Assembly: GCA_903916195.1 (NCBI GenBank)
Contig: CAIWVP010000058.1
Span: 1-56,792 of the forward strand
Direction of reading: 5' to 3'
From: an uncultured Verrucomicrobiota bacterium
GTDB lineage: Bacteria > Verrucomicrobiota > Verrucomicrobiia > Limisphaerales > UBA9464
Length of the DNA stretch: 56,792 bases
Under the pieces are notes generated by a model. That model did no database searches and had not been told where the DNA came from. It saw nothing but the letters and a program-made list of their open reading frames with translations. Numbering within the stretch: position 1 is the first letter of the stretch; each line of letters opens with the position of its first letter. This document shows positions 28,423-37,253 of the stretch, one piece after another. Made by a program: the position numbers and the translations under genes.

Positions 28423-29166
28423 ATGAGGACTCCATCCCGCGCCGCCTTCACGCTCATCGAGCTCCTCGTCGTCATCGCCATCATCGCGATCCTGGCCGGG
28501 ATGCTTTTGCCCGCGCTGGGCCGGTCAAAGGTCAAGGCCGCCTCGATCCGCTGCGTCAGCAACCAGCATCAGCAGCACCTCGCCTACCAGATGTACGCGG
28601 ACGACAACCGCGACTCCTTCCCGGTGCACGGCAGCTGGGCCACCCAGGGCGGACGGCCCACCAACGGCACGGTGGCGGTCCACAACTCGCCCGGCGAGAC
28701 CAACCGCCCGCTGAACGTCTATGCGGGGAACACCTTCGAGGTGTGGCGCTGTCCTTCGGACAAGGGCGACAGCTATTGGCCCGAGGCAAAATCGTGTTTC
28801 CTCGGCTGGGGCAACAGCTACCTGCCCATGTGGTCCGTCGATTGGTACCGGGTCAAGCACGTCACCGGTGACAAGGCCGCTGGCGCGAACACGCCGGAAG
28901 GCAGGCCGATGAAGACCAGCGAGGCCGCGCTCCGGCCCACGACGAAGATCATGCAAGGGGATTGGCCGTGGATGGGCTCGCGCGATGCCGGCGACGGCCG
29001 GGTCAACGCCGGCACGAAGGCGAAGAGCATCTGGCACAACAACCGGGGCAAGCGCAGCTGGAACATGATGTACGCCGATGGCCACGTCGGGAACCTCGTC
29101 TTCCCGCCCGGCTTCGAGAACTGGAACACCTCCCCGGCCCCGAATATCGACTATCTCTGGTGGTGA
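28423..29166 (+). CDS. pseudopilin-like protein (type II secretion GspG/DUF1559-like)
   Basis: 247 residues. ATG 28423 is preceded by AAGGGGG, one of the few clear ribosome-binding sites here. The N-terminus [19 protein letters not shown] carries the prepilin peptidase site (A before F, E at +5) and the hydrophobic helix. The passenger domain has [24 protein letters not shown] and the C-terminal [11 protein letters not shown] box typical of PVC pseudopilins. These solitary genes are highly expanded in Verrucomicrobia and presumably form surface or secretion structures with unknown ligands. A hairpin terminator follows. Confidence 0.9.
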   Translation: MRTPSRAAFTLIELLVVIAIIAILAGMLLPALGRSKVKAASIRCVSNQHQQHLAYQMYADDNRDSFPVHGSWATQGGRPTNGTVAVHNSPGETNRPLNVYAGNTFEVWRCPSDKGDSYWPEAKSCFLGWGNSYLPMWSVDWYRVKHVTGDKAAGANTPEGRPMKTSEAALRPTTKIMQGDWPWMGSRDAGDGRVNAGTKAKSIWHNNRGKRSWNMMYADGHVGNLVFPPGFENWNTSPAPNIDYLWW

Positions 29167-29169
29167 AGC

Positions 29170-29200
29170 GCCCCGGATCGGCCGGGGCCTCAATTCTTTA
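29170..29200 (+). terminator. intrinsic terminator after the pseudopilin gene
   Basis: GCCCCGG, five-base loop, CCGGGGC (29170-29188), then CTCAATTCTTT. Seven perfect pairs and a T-containing tail just after the stop codon. Confidence 0.55.
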
Positions 29201-29289
29201 GAGACATCGCGGCAGGCCTTCCCCTACGCTGTGGCCCGACCACGGAGACATAGGGTTACCCCCCTTCCGTGGCACCCGTCCCTACACGC

Positions 29290-30342
29290 ATGAAAGCAAG
29301 CGCAGCCTCCAAACGATCCGGCATCCTCGCCGGAGGCAATTGGATCATCGACCAGGTCAAGCTCATCGACACCTATCCCGGTGCCGAGCAACTGGCGAAC
29401 ATCAAAAGCCAGCACCAAGGCACCGGCGGTTCGCCGTACAACGTGCTGCTCGACCTCTCGAAGATGGGCGTGGAGTTCCCGCTGATGGGCGCCGGCCTCG
29501 TGGGCAAGGACGCTCTCGGCGAGCAGATCCTGGCCGACGCGGTGAAGCACAAGATCGACACGAAGTACCTCAAGTCGACGGCCGACGCGACGACCAGCTA
29601 CACCGATGTCATGACCGTGCAAGGCACGGGCAAGCGCACTTTCTTCCACTCCCGCGGCGCGAACGCCCTCTGGGACGCCAAGGACATCGATTTCACCAAG
29701 TCCAAGGCCCGGATCTTCCACCTCGGCTACCTGCTCCTGCTCGACAAGCTGGACGCGGTCAACAAGGAGGGCATCACCCCTGCCGCCAAGCTGCTCGCCG
29801 CCGCCCAGGCCGCCGGGATCAAGACCAGCATCGACGTGGTCAGCGAGGCCAGCGACCGCTTCAAGACCATCGTCGTCCCCGCGCTCAAGCACTGCGACTA
29901 CGCCATCATCAACGAATACGAGGCCGGCCAGGTCACCGGCTTCCGCATCCGCAAGGAAGGCGTGCTCGACACCGTGTCCCTCCGCCATGCCGCCGGCGCG
30001 ATCCTCCAGCACGGTGTGAAGGAGCTCGTGGTGATCCACTTCCCCGAGGGCTGCTTCGCCCGGACGCGCGATGGCAAGGACCATTGGCAACCGTCGCTCA
30101 AGGTGCCGGACAAGCACATCGCCGGCACCGCCGGCGCGGGCGACGCCTTCTGCGCCGGGGTGCTGCTCGGCTTGCACGAAGGCTGGGAGCTCCAGAAGTC
30201 GCTGCTCACCGGCGTGCTCGCCGCGGCGGCGTCGCTCAGCGACCCGACCTGCACCGGCGGCATGAAACCGCTCGCCGTGCTCGAGACGCTCAAGAAGAAG
30301 TACGGCGTCCGTCCGCCGCTCGAACCCGATTCCGATTACTGA
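29290..30342 (+). CDS. PfkB-family carbohydrate kinase
   Basis: 350 residues from ATG 29290. GGSPYNVLLDLSKMG replaces the usual GGKGANVA substrate loop; the ATP/anion-hole signature GTAGAGDAFCAGVLLGLHEGW with catalytic Asp is near residue 280. NxxE-type motif is INEYEAGQ near 207. Phosphorylates a sugar, nucleoside or related alcohol; the substrate cannot be assigned. Monocistronic, ending at a strong bidirectional terminator. Confidence 0.9.
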   Translation: MKASAASKRSGILAGGNWIIDQVKLIDTYPGAEQLANIKSQHQGTGGSPYNVLLDLSKMGVEFPLMGAGLVGKDALGEQILADAVKHKIDTKYLKSTADATTSYTDVMTVQGTGKRTFFHSRGANALWDAKDIDFTKSKARIFHLGYLLLLDKLDAVNKEGITPAAKLLAAAQAAGIKTSIDVVSEASDRFKTIVVPALKHCDYAIINEYEAGQVTGFRIRKEGVLDTVSLRHAAGAILQHGVKELVVIHFPEGCFARTRDGKDHWQPSLKVPDKHIAGTAGAGDAFCAGVLLGLHEGWELQKSLLTGVLAAAASLSDPTCTGGMKPLAVLETLKKKYGVRPPLEPDSDY

Positions 30343-30376
30343 AGCGCCGGGCGTCGCCGCCCGACCGCGGGAAAAG

Positions 30377-30410
30377 AAAACGCCGCGCCCGATCCCGGGC
30401 GCGGCGTTTT
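30377..30410. terminator. strong bidirectional intrinsic terminator
   Basis: AAAACGCCGCGCCCG, four-base loop, CGGGCGCGGCGTTTT: 15 perfect pairs flanked by A and T runs on both strands. It lies between convergent genes (PfkB kinase and the PVC heme protein) and should stop transcription from both sides. Confidence 0.92.
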
Positions 30411-30426
30411 CGTGTCGCGGTCCCGC

Positions 30427-33400
30427 TCAGCGCCAACGCACGTTCTTCACGAAGACCAGCAGGTCGGCCAGCTCTTGGCGGGTCAGCTGTTCGTCGAGAC
30501 CGGCCGGCATCACGCTCAGCGTGCCCGGACGCATCTCGGCGATCTTCGCCTTCGCGATGTGGACCTCCGGGCCGGGGCCGGTGACCAGCACCAGCTCTTC
30601 GGCCGTGTCGCGTCCCACGATGCCGTTGGACACCTCACCGTCCTTCGTGACCACGGTCATCGGCTCGTAGCTGCGGACGAAGCTCTGGCTCGGATAGACG
30701 ATGCTCTCCAACAGGTCGCGCTCGCTCCGGACCTCGCCGATCTTGGTCAGCTCGGGTCCGACGTTCCCGCCGACATAGCCGATCCGGTGGCACGCGGAAC
30801 AGGCCGCTTTGGGCCCGTTGAAGACGGCCTGTCCGCGCCGGACGTCGCCCTTCGCCTGCTGGACCTCGGCCAGCAGTTTCTCCAGGTGCGACGCTTGTTT
30901 CACCGGATCGATGCCGAGCGTGGTGAGGAAGGCGTCCGCCGCTTCGCGGGTCGCGGCCGGGAACTTCGCAAGGCGCGGCTTGATCTGCGCGGCGCTGAGC
31001 GCCTTCGCGCTTTTTGCGGCGCGCAACGCGGCGACCACCTTGCCGCCGAGCGCGTCGTCGCCGCCGCCCTCGAACGCGCCGAGCAGCTTGTCGAGCTCGA
31101 GCGGGCCGGCGGACGTCAGGTCAACGGTGAGCGCGGTGAGCTGAGCGGCATCGAGCTTCGCGCGGGCGAGGACGCCGGCGGCCGTGGCCCGGACGACCGG
31201 CTCGTTCGCCGGGGCGAGGCGTCCGCGCAGGAACTCCACCTCGACCGCCCCGAGCGCGCTTCCGGACGGCACCGCTGTCAGCGCGTCCAGCCGGAGCGGA
31301 CCGGGTTGCGCGCTGTCGCGGGCCAGCGCGAGCAGGGCCTTGGAGAGGGCCGGATCTCCGCCGAAACCGCGGGCGGCGCGGACCGCCGCGGGCGCCAGGT
31401 CCTTCGACGGCGGGTCGAGCAGCCCGAGGACGGCTTTGCGCCAAGCGGCGGGCGGTTCCTTCAGGCCGGCTCCGGCGATGGCGGCGAGGGCGGCGGAGCG
31501 GGTCGGATCCCGGAAGGCAGGCTGGCTGACGGCATCGGCGAGCAACCCCTGCCCGGCCACGGCGCGGGTGAGCATGCCGAGCTGCGCTTCCAGCGGTGCG
31601 AGCTTCGCGGCGACGATCGCCGGATCCGACAGCTTCGTGCGGAACCATCCCGCCAGTTCTTCGCCCCACTCCGGATGACGACCAAGGATCCATGCCGCGG
31701 CGGTGCGCAAACGCACATCATCCTCGGCCAGATAAGGCGTGACCTCCGTCGGCTTCAGGTCGCTGCCGTCCATCTGGTCCAGCGCGATGAGCGCCGCCCG
31801 GCGTGTCACGGCGCGGTTGTGGTTCAGCCCGAGCCGGGTCGCGACCGGATCGCCGAGGTCCATGAGGGCCACGATCAACGAGTGCTCGACCGTCGGATCG
31901 AGCCCGCCGGGCCGCGCGTCCTCCCGTTGGGCCACGTTGAACAACATCATCGCCATGCCCGGGGACGCGGTGCGTCCGAAGCTCTCCACGGCGGCACGCA
32001 GCACCGGCGCGTTCGTCTCGGCGAGAAGCCCGGTGACCTTGGGCAGCACCGAGCGGTCGCGCAGGGTGGAGATCACCTTGAGCGCGGCGTGGACCACGCC
32101 GTCGTCGGGATCGTTGAGCGAGATCAGCGCCGCGCGCCGGGCCGAACGGTCGCGGATCCGGGCCAAGGCCCAGATCGCGTTGCGCCGGAGCGACGGCGAC
32201 TTGTCCTTGAGAAGCGGTGCGAGCAAGGGCACCGCGTTGGTGCCCATCGAGGCGAAGGCGGTCACGGCCTTCTCGCGCACCGCGGGCCGCGGATCGTCCA
32301 GGCGTGGGGCGGCTTCAGCCATCGCGGCCGCGTCCCAGGCGAGCTGGAGGCCCCACGGATCGGCCACCTTCGGCGCGCCCGTCTTCCGCACGCGATAGAT
32401 GCGGCCCATGACATCGGGCTTGGCCAGCTGGGAACTCGGGCAACACAGACGGTACCAGCCGCCGGTGTCCACCACGAGCAGGCTCCCGTCGGCGTCGGGC
32501 AGGACGTCGGTCGGATGGAAATCCAGGTCGTCGCAGACCAGGAAATCGCTGTCGGTGCTCGCGAACGTCGCGCCGTCCGGACGGAGCACGTGCCGGGTGA
32601 CCTTGTGCAGGTTGAAGGTCGTGGCGAAGAAATTGTCGCGGAAACCGGGGCCGAAGACATCGCTCTCGTAGCGGACCAGGCCGCATTCGGCCGCCGGGCC
32701 GGCCTGGTGGAACGGGTGCATCAGATCCGGTCCCGGGCGCTTCACTCGGCCGTCGTCGAGCACGTCGTTGACCTTGCCGAAGACGCTGCCGTGGACCGCG
32801 TGGCCGATGCCGTCGCGGAAACCCGGCTGGGAGAAGTCGATGAACGTGCTGGTGAACAGCGCTTCGCCCTCCGGCGTGAAGGCGACCTCGACCGGGTTGT
32901 CCATGCCGCCGGACATGATGACGTCGAGGTCCGATCCGTCGGGACGGGCGCGGTAGATGTGGGCGGCCTTGTCGTTGAGGGTCTTTCCGTTGCCGAGCTT
33001 GTGGGTCTGCTCGGAGAACGCGCCCTTGGTCCAGTAGATGTAGCCGTCCGGCCCGAGATACGGGCCATGGATGTCGTTCGCGCAACCGGTGAGCGTGCCG
33101 CCCTTGAACCACTCCTCGCGGCGGTCGGCCACGCCGTCGCCGTCGTCGTCGCGGAAGCGCCAGATGCTCGGCGGCGCCGCCGCGTAGACCCAGCCGTCGT
33201 GCCACAGGCAGCCCTGCGGGAACATCACCTTGTCGGCGAACACGACCGTCTTGTCGAAGACGCCGTCGCCGTCCGTGTCCTCCAACCGCAGGATCCGGGA
33301 CGCGGGATCCTTCAGTTGCTCGGACGGCGGTTCGTTGGAGCCGGACGAATCGGTGACGTAAAGGCGGCCGCGGTCGTCGAAACTACCGCTCACCGGACGC

Positions 33401-33543
33401 GGCGCGAGCTTGGAGGTCGCGGCCAGCTCGACGGTGAACCCGTCGGGGACGGTGAACTTTCGGCCGTCGACCCTCAGCTCGGCTGCTTGCGACGAGACCG
33501 CCGTGACCAGGAGTCCGAGGGCGACGGAGGATGGAATCTTCAC
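30427..33543 (-). CDS. PVC-type heme-binding protein (beta-propeller dehydrogenase, HEAT repeats, cytochrome c)
   Basis: 1038 residues from GTG 33543, giving a signal peptide (SVALGLLVTAVSSQA). Residues about 30-410 form a membrane-bound-dehydrogenase/sorbosone-dehydrogenase-like propeller (VPDGFTVELAATSKLAPRPV, FPQGCLWHDGWVYAAAPPSIWRF, CANDIHGPYLGPDGYIYW). About 440-800 are HEAT-type helices (DDPRPAVREKAV, LLKDKSPSLRRNAIWALARI). The C-terminus has one heme site ACSACHRIGYVGGNVGPELT. Such proteins are abundant in PVC bacteria, probably extracytoplasmic sugar or alcohol oxidation, with experimental data lacking. Start codon could differ; no ATG lies close. Confidence 0.9.
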   Translation of the reverse strand: MKIPSSVALGLLVTAVSSQAAELRVDGRKFTVPDGFTVELAATSKLAPRPVSGSFDDRGRLYVTDSSGSNEPPSEQLKDPASRILRLEDTDGDGVFDKTVVFADKVMFPQGCLWHDGWVYAAAPPSIWRFRDDDGDGVADRREEWFKGGTLTGCANDIHGPYLGPDGYIYWTKGAFSEQTHKLGNGKTLNDKAAHIYRARPDGSDLDVIMSGGMDNPVEVAFTPEGEALFTSTFIDFSQPGFRDGIGHAVHGSVFGKVNDVLDDGRVKRPGPDLMHPFHQAGPAAECGLVRYESDVFGPGFRDNFFATTFNLHKVTRHVLRPDGATFASTDSDFLVCDDLDFHPTDVLPDADGSLLVVDTGGWYRLCCPSSQLAKPDVMGRIYRVRKTGAPKVADPWGLQLAWDAAAMAEAAPRLDDPRPAVREKAVTAFASMGTNAVPLLAPLLKDKSPSLRRNAIWALARIRDRSARRAALISLNDPDDGVVHAALKVISTLRDRSVLPKVTGLLAETNAPVLRAAVESFGRTASPGMAMMLFNVAQREDARPGGLDPTVEHSLIVALMDLGDPVATRLGLNHNRAVTRRAALIALDQMDGSDLKPTEVTPYLAEDDVRLRTAAAWILGRHPEWGEELAGWFRTKLSDPAIVAAKLAPLEAQLGMLTRAVAGQGLLADAVSQPAFRDPTRSAALAAIAGAGLKEPPAAWRKAVLGLLDPPSKDLAPAAVRAARGFGGDPALSKALLALARDSAQPGPLRLDALTAVPSGSALGAVEVEFLRGRLAPANEPVVRATAAGVLARAKLDAAQLTALTVDLTSAGPLELDKLLGAFEGGGDDALGGKVVAALRAAKSAKALSAAQIKPRLAKFPAATREAADAFLTTLGIDPVKQASHLEKLLAEVQQAKGDVRRGQAVFNGPKAACSACHRIGYVGGNVGPELTKIGEVRSERDLLESIVYPSQSFVRSYEPMTVVTKDGEVSNGIVGRDTAEELVLVTGPGPEVHIAKAKIAEMRPGTLSVMPAGLDEQLTRQELADLLVFVKNVRWR

Positions 33544-33595
33544 GGCGCAGACCTTGGCGCGAAGTGCCCCGGAAGGTGAACCGGAAAAAGCCTCC

Positions 33596-33609
33596 GGGCC
33601 GGCCGGCCC
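33596..33609 (-). terminator. palindrome downstream of pseudopilin gene
   Basis: GGGCCGGCCGGCCC, a perfect 14-base palindrome one base after the stop codon of the minus-strand pseudopilin gene, followed on that strand by GGAGGCTTTTT. A plausible short terminator. Confidence 0.4.
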
Positions 33610-33610
33610 T

Positions 33611-34417
33611 TCACAGCGGCAGTTTCGGAACACCTTCGTGGAAGCGGGCGAGATCGGGATCTCTCGGCCGGACCGATTGGCTCTGGATGTAGGGCGGCAT
33701 CTTGCCGATGCGCTTCGAATCCGCGGACACCAGGCGCCACGCCTCCGCATGGCCGTCGGCGAAGCTCAATGCGAGCGCGCCGGCATGGCGGACCGCCGGG
33801 AAATCGACCCACAGCCATTCGCCCGGCTGCGTCACGACGAACCGGGCGTTCTCGATGCTGTTCTCGTGCTCGTCGAGGAAGACGAACGCCTTGCTCGGCG
33901 ACGGGACCCCGATCTGGCCGAGCTTGTGCCAGCAGGTCTTGTCCTTTGGGTCCGGCTCGTCGTTCATGTAGGCGCTCATCGAGACGCTCCGCGAACGTTT
34001 GATCTTCCCTTGGTCGCGCACCGTCGAGCGGTCGGCCGGACACCGGTAGATCCCGACCGACTGGTTGTACGGGAACAGCAGCCCGCGCTGGATGTGGGTG
34101 GTGTCGACGTCGGTGTAGGCGTTGCCGGTCACCCACGTCCGCGCCGTTGCGTTGGCGCCTTCGCGTCCGCCGCTCAGGACCGTCTCGTTGGGCGGCAGGC
34201 TGTCGGCGTTGTCGCCGCAATAGAGCATCCACGCCAGGCCGAGCTGCCGATAGTCGCTCAAGCACTGGGTCTGGAGCGCCTTGCCCTTGGCCTTGCCCAG
34301 CGCGGGCAGGAGCATCCCGGCCAGGATCGCGATGATGGCGATCACCACCAGGAGCTCGATGAGCGTGAATCCGGATCGGCGGGACGCTCGGCGCTGCGAC
34401 AGGGGCGGGAAGCTCAC
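33611..34417 (-). CDS. pseudopilin-like protein
   Basis: 268 residues from GTG 34417; the frame stays open upstream but with no ATG nearby. [20 protein letters not shown] gives the prepilin cleavage site (G/F) and helix, followed by [30 protein letters not shown]. The passenger contains [38 protein letters not shown] and a C-terminal [13 protein letters not shown] box. Same class as the proteins at 28423 and 35259 but with a divergent passenger. Likely exported and assembled or shed by a type II/IV-like apparatus encoded elsewhere. Confidence 0.88.
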   Translation of the reverse strand: MSFPPLSQRRASRRSGFTLIELLVVIAIIAILAGMLLPALGKAKGKALQTQCLSDYRQLGLAWMLYCGDNADSLPPNETVLSGGREGANATARTWVTGNAYTDVDTTHIQRGLLFPYNQSVGIYRCPADRSTVRDQGKIKRSRSVSMSAYMNDEPDPKDKTCWHKLGQIGVPSPSKAFVFLDEHENSIENARFVVTQPGEWLWVDFPAVRHAGALALSFADGHAEAWRLVSADSKRIGKMPPYIQSQSVRPRDPDLARFHEGVPKLPL

Positions 34418-34500
34418 GCAGGAGAAATAGCCGTGAGGAGGGCCGGTCGTCGCCAAGGAAAACAGGGCGACCGCGGCCCGCAACCACCGACCGGCACCCG

Positions 34501-34989
34501 TCAACGGACCTTGGAAAGGCTCGCCCAGACCAACGCCAGGACCCAGCCCACATACGACCAGCCCAGGAGAGCGTTGAGGATGAAGATCGCGAAGACCTCC
34601 CGATGTCCCCGGACCGCGGCGATCACGGTCGGGAAGAAATAGAACGGGACGAAAGCCAATGCGAGCATCAGTGAGCCCAGCATCCCATACAGCGGGCCCA
34701 CGGCATCGATCGAGAGGTGTCCGAGCCAGACGACCCACGGGATGCCCACGACCAGGAGAGCCGCGGCCGCCCATGCCACCCATCGCCAGTGGACCGCCAA
34801 GACCGGCCATCTTCGCCCCGGTGCGAACGCGGGCATCGCGACGGCTTGGCCCTGGGTCGCGGGGCGGCCGGCGGACCGGCTCGGGACGACCGCGTTGGGA
34901 GCGCCGCAGGCAGGACAATCGACCGGTCTCAGATCAGCGCCTGCTTCCACTCGGAAGGGGACAGCGCAGATCAAGCAGATCGAATCCAT
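34501..34989 (-). CDS. zinc-ribbon membrane protein with superinfection-immunity-like domain
   Basis: 162 residues from ATG 34989. Residues 5-30 form a CxxC...CxxC zinc ribbon ([22 protein letters not shown]). Helices follow at about 70-90, 98-125 and 135-155. The last part, [40 protein letters not shown], split here by my reading into [10 protein letters not shown] and [20 protein letters not shown], matches the pattern of phage-T4-type Imm superinfection immunity proteins (P-T-I-A-x-x-R, N-x-x-x-G-W-x-x-x-G-W). Family proteins sit in the inner membrane and can block phage DNA entry; most chromosomal members are uncharacterised. Confidence 0.75.
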   Translation of the reverse strand: MDSICLICAVPFRVEAGADLRPVDCPACGAPNAVVPSRSAGRPATQGQAVAMPAFAPGRRWPVLAVHWRWVAWAAAALLVVGIPWVVWLGHLSIDAVGPLYGMLGSLMLALAFVPFYFFPTVIAAVRGHREVFAIFILNALLGWSYVGWVLALVWASLSKVR

Positions 34990-35048
34990 AACTCGATGGC
35001 TATCCCGCGGCCCCGCGTCGATGTACAGCTCAAAGAAGGCCCTGGGGT

Positions 35049-35230
35049 GCGATTGGAAGCGGCGGACACTCGTAGCGCAGGTTTGCTGCCGTATCGCCGA
35101 GTTGCACCCGGCATGGCGTCGGAAAGACCCGGACGCCCACCGGCCGCAGCGCCTGCGGATCCCAGATCCGCGATACGGCAGAGTACAACTCGGCGCTGCT
35201 TTCGCCGAAGTGCCCGCCTCTTCTGACCGC
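35049..35230. repeat. structured dispersed repeat, copy 1
   Basis: About 182 bases between the Imm-like gene and a pseudopilin gene. It shares its layout and long sequence blocks with 51709-51895: GTAGCGCAG near the left, CGCCGAGTTGCAC, CCTGCGGAT, AGATCCGCGATAC and CAACTCGGCGCT near the right. The ends are inverted repeats (GGAAGCGGCGGACACTC against GAAGTGCCCGCCTCTTC). No coding potential; both copies have the same orientation. Confidence 0.85.
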
Positions 35231-35258
35231 ACCCGAAGGCCCCGGGGCCTGATTCATC

Positions 35259-36014
35259 TCACTCGCCGGTCCTCGAATCCGGCACGCACCAGAGCAGGCC
35301 GGGTTTGTTCGACTTCTGCTCGTTCTGGAAGTCCTCGAACCGGATGAAATGGACCTGCCCACTGAAGCCGGTGATCACCGCGCCCTTCTTGTGGCGGCGT
35401 CCCACGCCTTCGGACCCGGACGGATACTGGCTGGCGTCGTGCCCGACGTTCGGGCCCCAGACACCGTTGAAGTTCTTGATGTCCGGTTCCCACATCGCAT
35501 AGGCGGCCGGGTTGAAGGCGCCGAGCTTATAGGTCCGCGGTTCGAGGCGGCCGAAGCCGCCGACCGCGCCGTTCATGATATAGCTCGAGAGCCGTTGCCG
35601 CCGCTTCTGCCAGGAGATGTGATTGGTCCGGTCGAGCGGGCAGTTGTAGACCTTGCGCTCCTTGAGATACGGCCAGAAGAGACCCGCCTCGATGAACGGC
35701 GCCTCGTTCGTCTTGAGCAGGTCCGGGGCCCGGCCGGCGGTCGGCTGATAGAGCCATCCGGTGGTCGTCTGCTCCCAGTTCGGCCACGGCATATAGTCGC
35801 GGTTGTCGAGCGCGTACATCTGCATCGCGAGGGCGAGCTGCTTGTTGTTGTTCACGCACTGCGTGCGGAAGGCCTTCTCTTTCGCGTTGGCCAGCGCGGG
35901 CAGGAGCATCCCGGCCAGGATCGCGATGATGGCGATGACCACGAGGAGCTCGATGAGCGTGAAAGCCCGGAACCGGGGGCCCGGGAGGCGCGAGGCGATG
36001 TTTCCGGGATTCAT
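35259..36014 (-). CDS. pseudopilin-like protein
   Basis: 251 residues from ATG 36014. Prepilin site and helix in [20 protein letters not shown], then [42 protein letters not shown] and [11 protein letters not shown]; near the C-terminus is a [12 protein letters not shown] segment in place of the usual ADGH box. Third member of the class in this window, again transcribed alone. Its 5' region faces the RND adaptor gene, so both promoters should lie within 36015-36138. Confidence 0.88.
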   Translation of the reverse strand: MNPGNIASRLPGPRFRAFTLIELLVVIAIIAILAGMLLPALANAKEKAFRTQCVNNNKQLALAMQMYALDNRDYMPWPNWEQTTTGWLYQPTAGRAPDLLKTNEAPFIEAGLFWPYLKERKVYNCPLDRTNHISWQKRRQRLSSYIMNGAVGGFGRLEPRTYKLGAFNPAAYAMWEPDIKNFNGVWGPNVGHDASQYPSGSEGVGRRHKKGAVITGFSGQVHFIRFEDFQNEQKSNKPGLLWCVPDSRTGE

Positions 36015-36138
36015 TCTTCCGAAGGAACACCCGGCCGGCCGGCGGCCGCAAGCAACGTCCACGGGCCGTCGCGAGGGCAAAAATCGCTGGCCACGTCCGC
36101 GGGCGTCCGGGAAGCTGCCGCATCATCCGAGTTGCCCG

Positions 36139-37206
36139 ATGCGAACAAATTTTTTCCTGCCCTGCCTCCTGCTGGTCGCGCTGAGCGCGGTCGGTTGCAA
36201 GAAGAACGCCGCGCCCGCCGCCGCCGGTGGCGGAGGCTTCGCCGTGCAGGTCGTCGCCGTGCCCGCCCGCCAGCAGGCCGTGAGCGAGACCGTCTCGCTG
36301 GTGGGCTCGGTCACACCGAACGAATCGATCGAGGTCCTCGCCGAGGCGGACGGGTTGGTGAAGGAGATCGGGTTCGAGGAGGGCCAACGGGTCGAGAAGG
36401 GCTCCCTGCTCGTCGCGCTCGAGGAGACCAAGCTGGCCGCCCAGCTGGCCGAGACGGAGGCCAACCTGCTGCTCGCGAAGAACTCGTTCGACCGCGTGAA
36501 GGATCTGTTCCGGGACAAGCTCATCTCCAAGCAGGAGTACGACCAGGCCTCCGGTTCTTTCGCCGCCAACGAGGCCGGCGTGGACCTCAAGCGGCGATTG
36601 CTCAAGGACGCCCGCGTCACCGCCCCGTTCAGCGGCATCACCGGCGCGCGGCGGATCAGCCCCGGCCAGGTCATCTCCAAGGCGACGCCGCTGACCGTCC
36701 TCGTCGACCTCGACACCGTGAAGGTCGAGATGGGCGTGCCGGAGCGCTACCTCAGCCAGGTCCGCATCGGCCAGACGCTCGAGTTCCACGTCGCCGCATA
36801 TCCGGCGACGGTCTTCAAGGGCGAGGTCTACTTCATCTCGCCGCAGCTCGACACCGGCACCCGCACCGCGCTGGTCAAGGCCCGCATCGTCAACCCCGAC
36901 GGCAGGCTCAAGGGCGGCATGTTCGCCAATCTCGACCTGCGTCTCCAGCTCCGCGAGACCGCGCTGGTCATCCCCGAGCCGGCCATCGTCAACAACGGCG
37001 ACACCACCTCGGTCTTCGCCATCACCAGCACCAACACGGCCGTGATGAAGACCGTGAAGCTCGGCCTCCGGCTCGCCGGCAAGGCCGAGGTGCTCACCGG
37101 CCTGACCGCCGGCGAGATGGTCGTGGTCGAAGGCGTGCAGAAGCTCCGTCCGGGCGCGCCGGTCAAGCTCGCCGGCGCCGAGGCGACCGCGCCGTACCGC
37201 GACTAG
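36139..37206 (+). CDS. RND efflux periplasmic adaptor lipoprotein
   Basis: 355 residues. Lipobox ALSAVGC, then the biotinyl-lipoyl-like hairpin (VLAEADGLVKEIGFEEGQRVEKGSLLVAL), an alpha hairpin (LLLAKNSFDRVKDLFRDKLISKQEYDQA), the second lipoyl half (ARVTAPFSGITGARRISPGQVI) and beta-barrel domains. This is an MFP/HlyD-like adaptor joining an inner-membrane RND pump to an outer-membrane channel. The permease gene follows after 47 bases; no TolC-type gene is in the window. Confidence 0.93.
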   Translation: MRTNFFLPCLLLVALSAVGCKKNAAPAAAGGGGFAVQVVAVPARQQAVSETVSLVGSVTPNESIEVLAEADGLVKEIGFEEGQRVEKGSLLVALEETKLAAQLAETEANLLLAKNSFDRVKDLFRDKLISKQEYDQASGSFAANEAGVDLKRRLLKDARVTAPFSGITGARRISPGQVISKATPLTVLVDLDTVKVEMGVPERYLSQVRIGQTLEFHVAAYPATVFKGEVYFISPQLDTGTRTALVKARIVNPDGRLKGGMFANLDLRLQLRETALVIPEPAIVNNGDTTSVFAITSTNTAVMKTVKLGLRLAGKAEVLTGLTAGEMVVVEGVQKLRPGAPVKLAGAEATAPYRD

Positions 37207-37253
37207 CCATCTGACCCCTCCGGACGGCTTCGCGGCTTTCCGGCCCTCTTCCC

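Noticed and set aside
30412-33579. 1055-codon plus-strand frame
   Set aside because: Shadow of the PVC heme protein; no domain, low-complexity composition, and it starts beside the bidirectional terminator.
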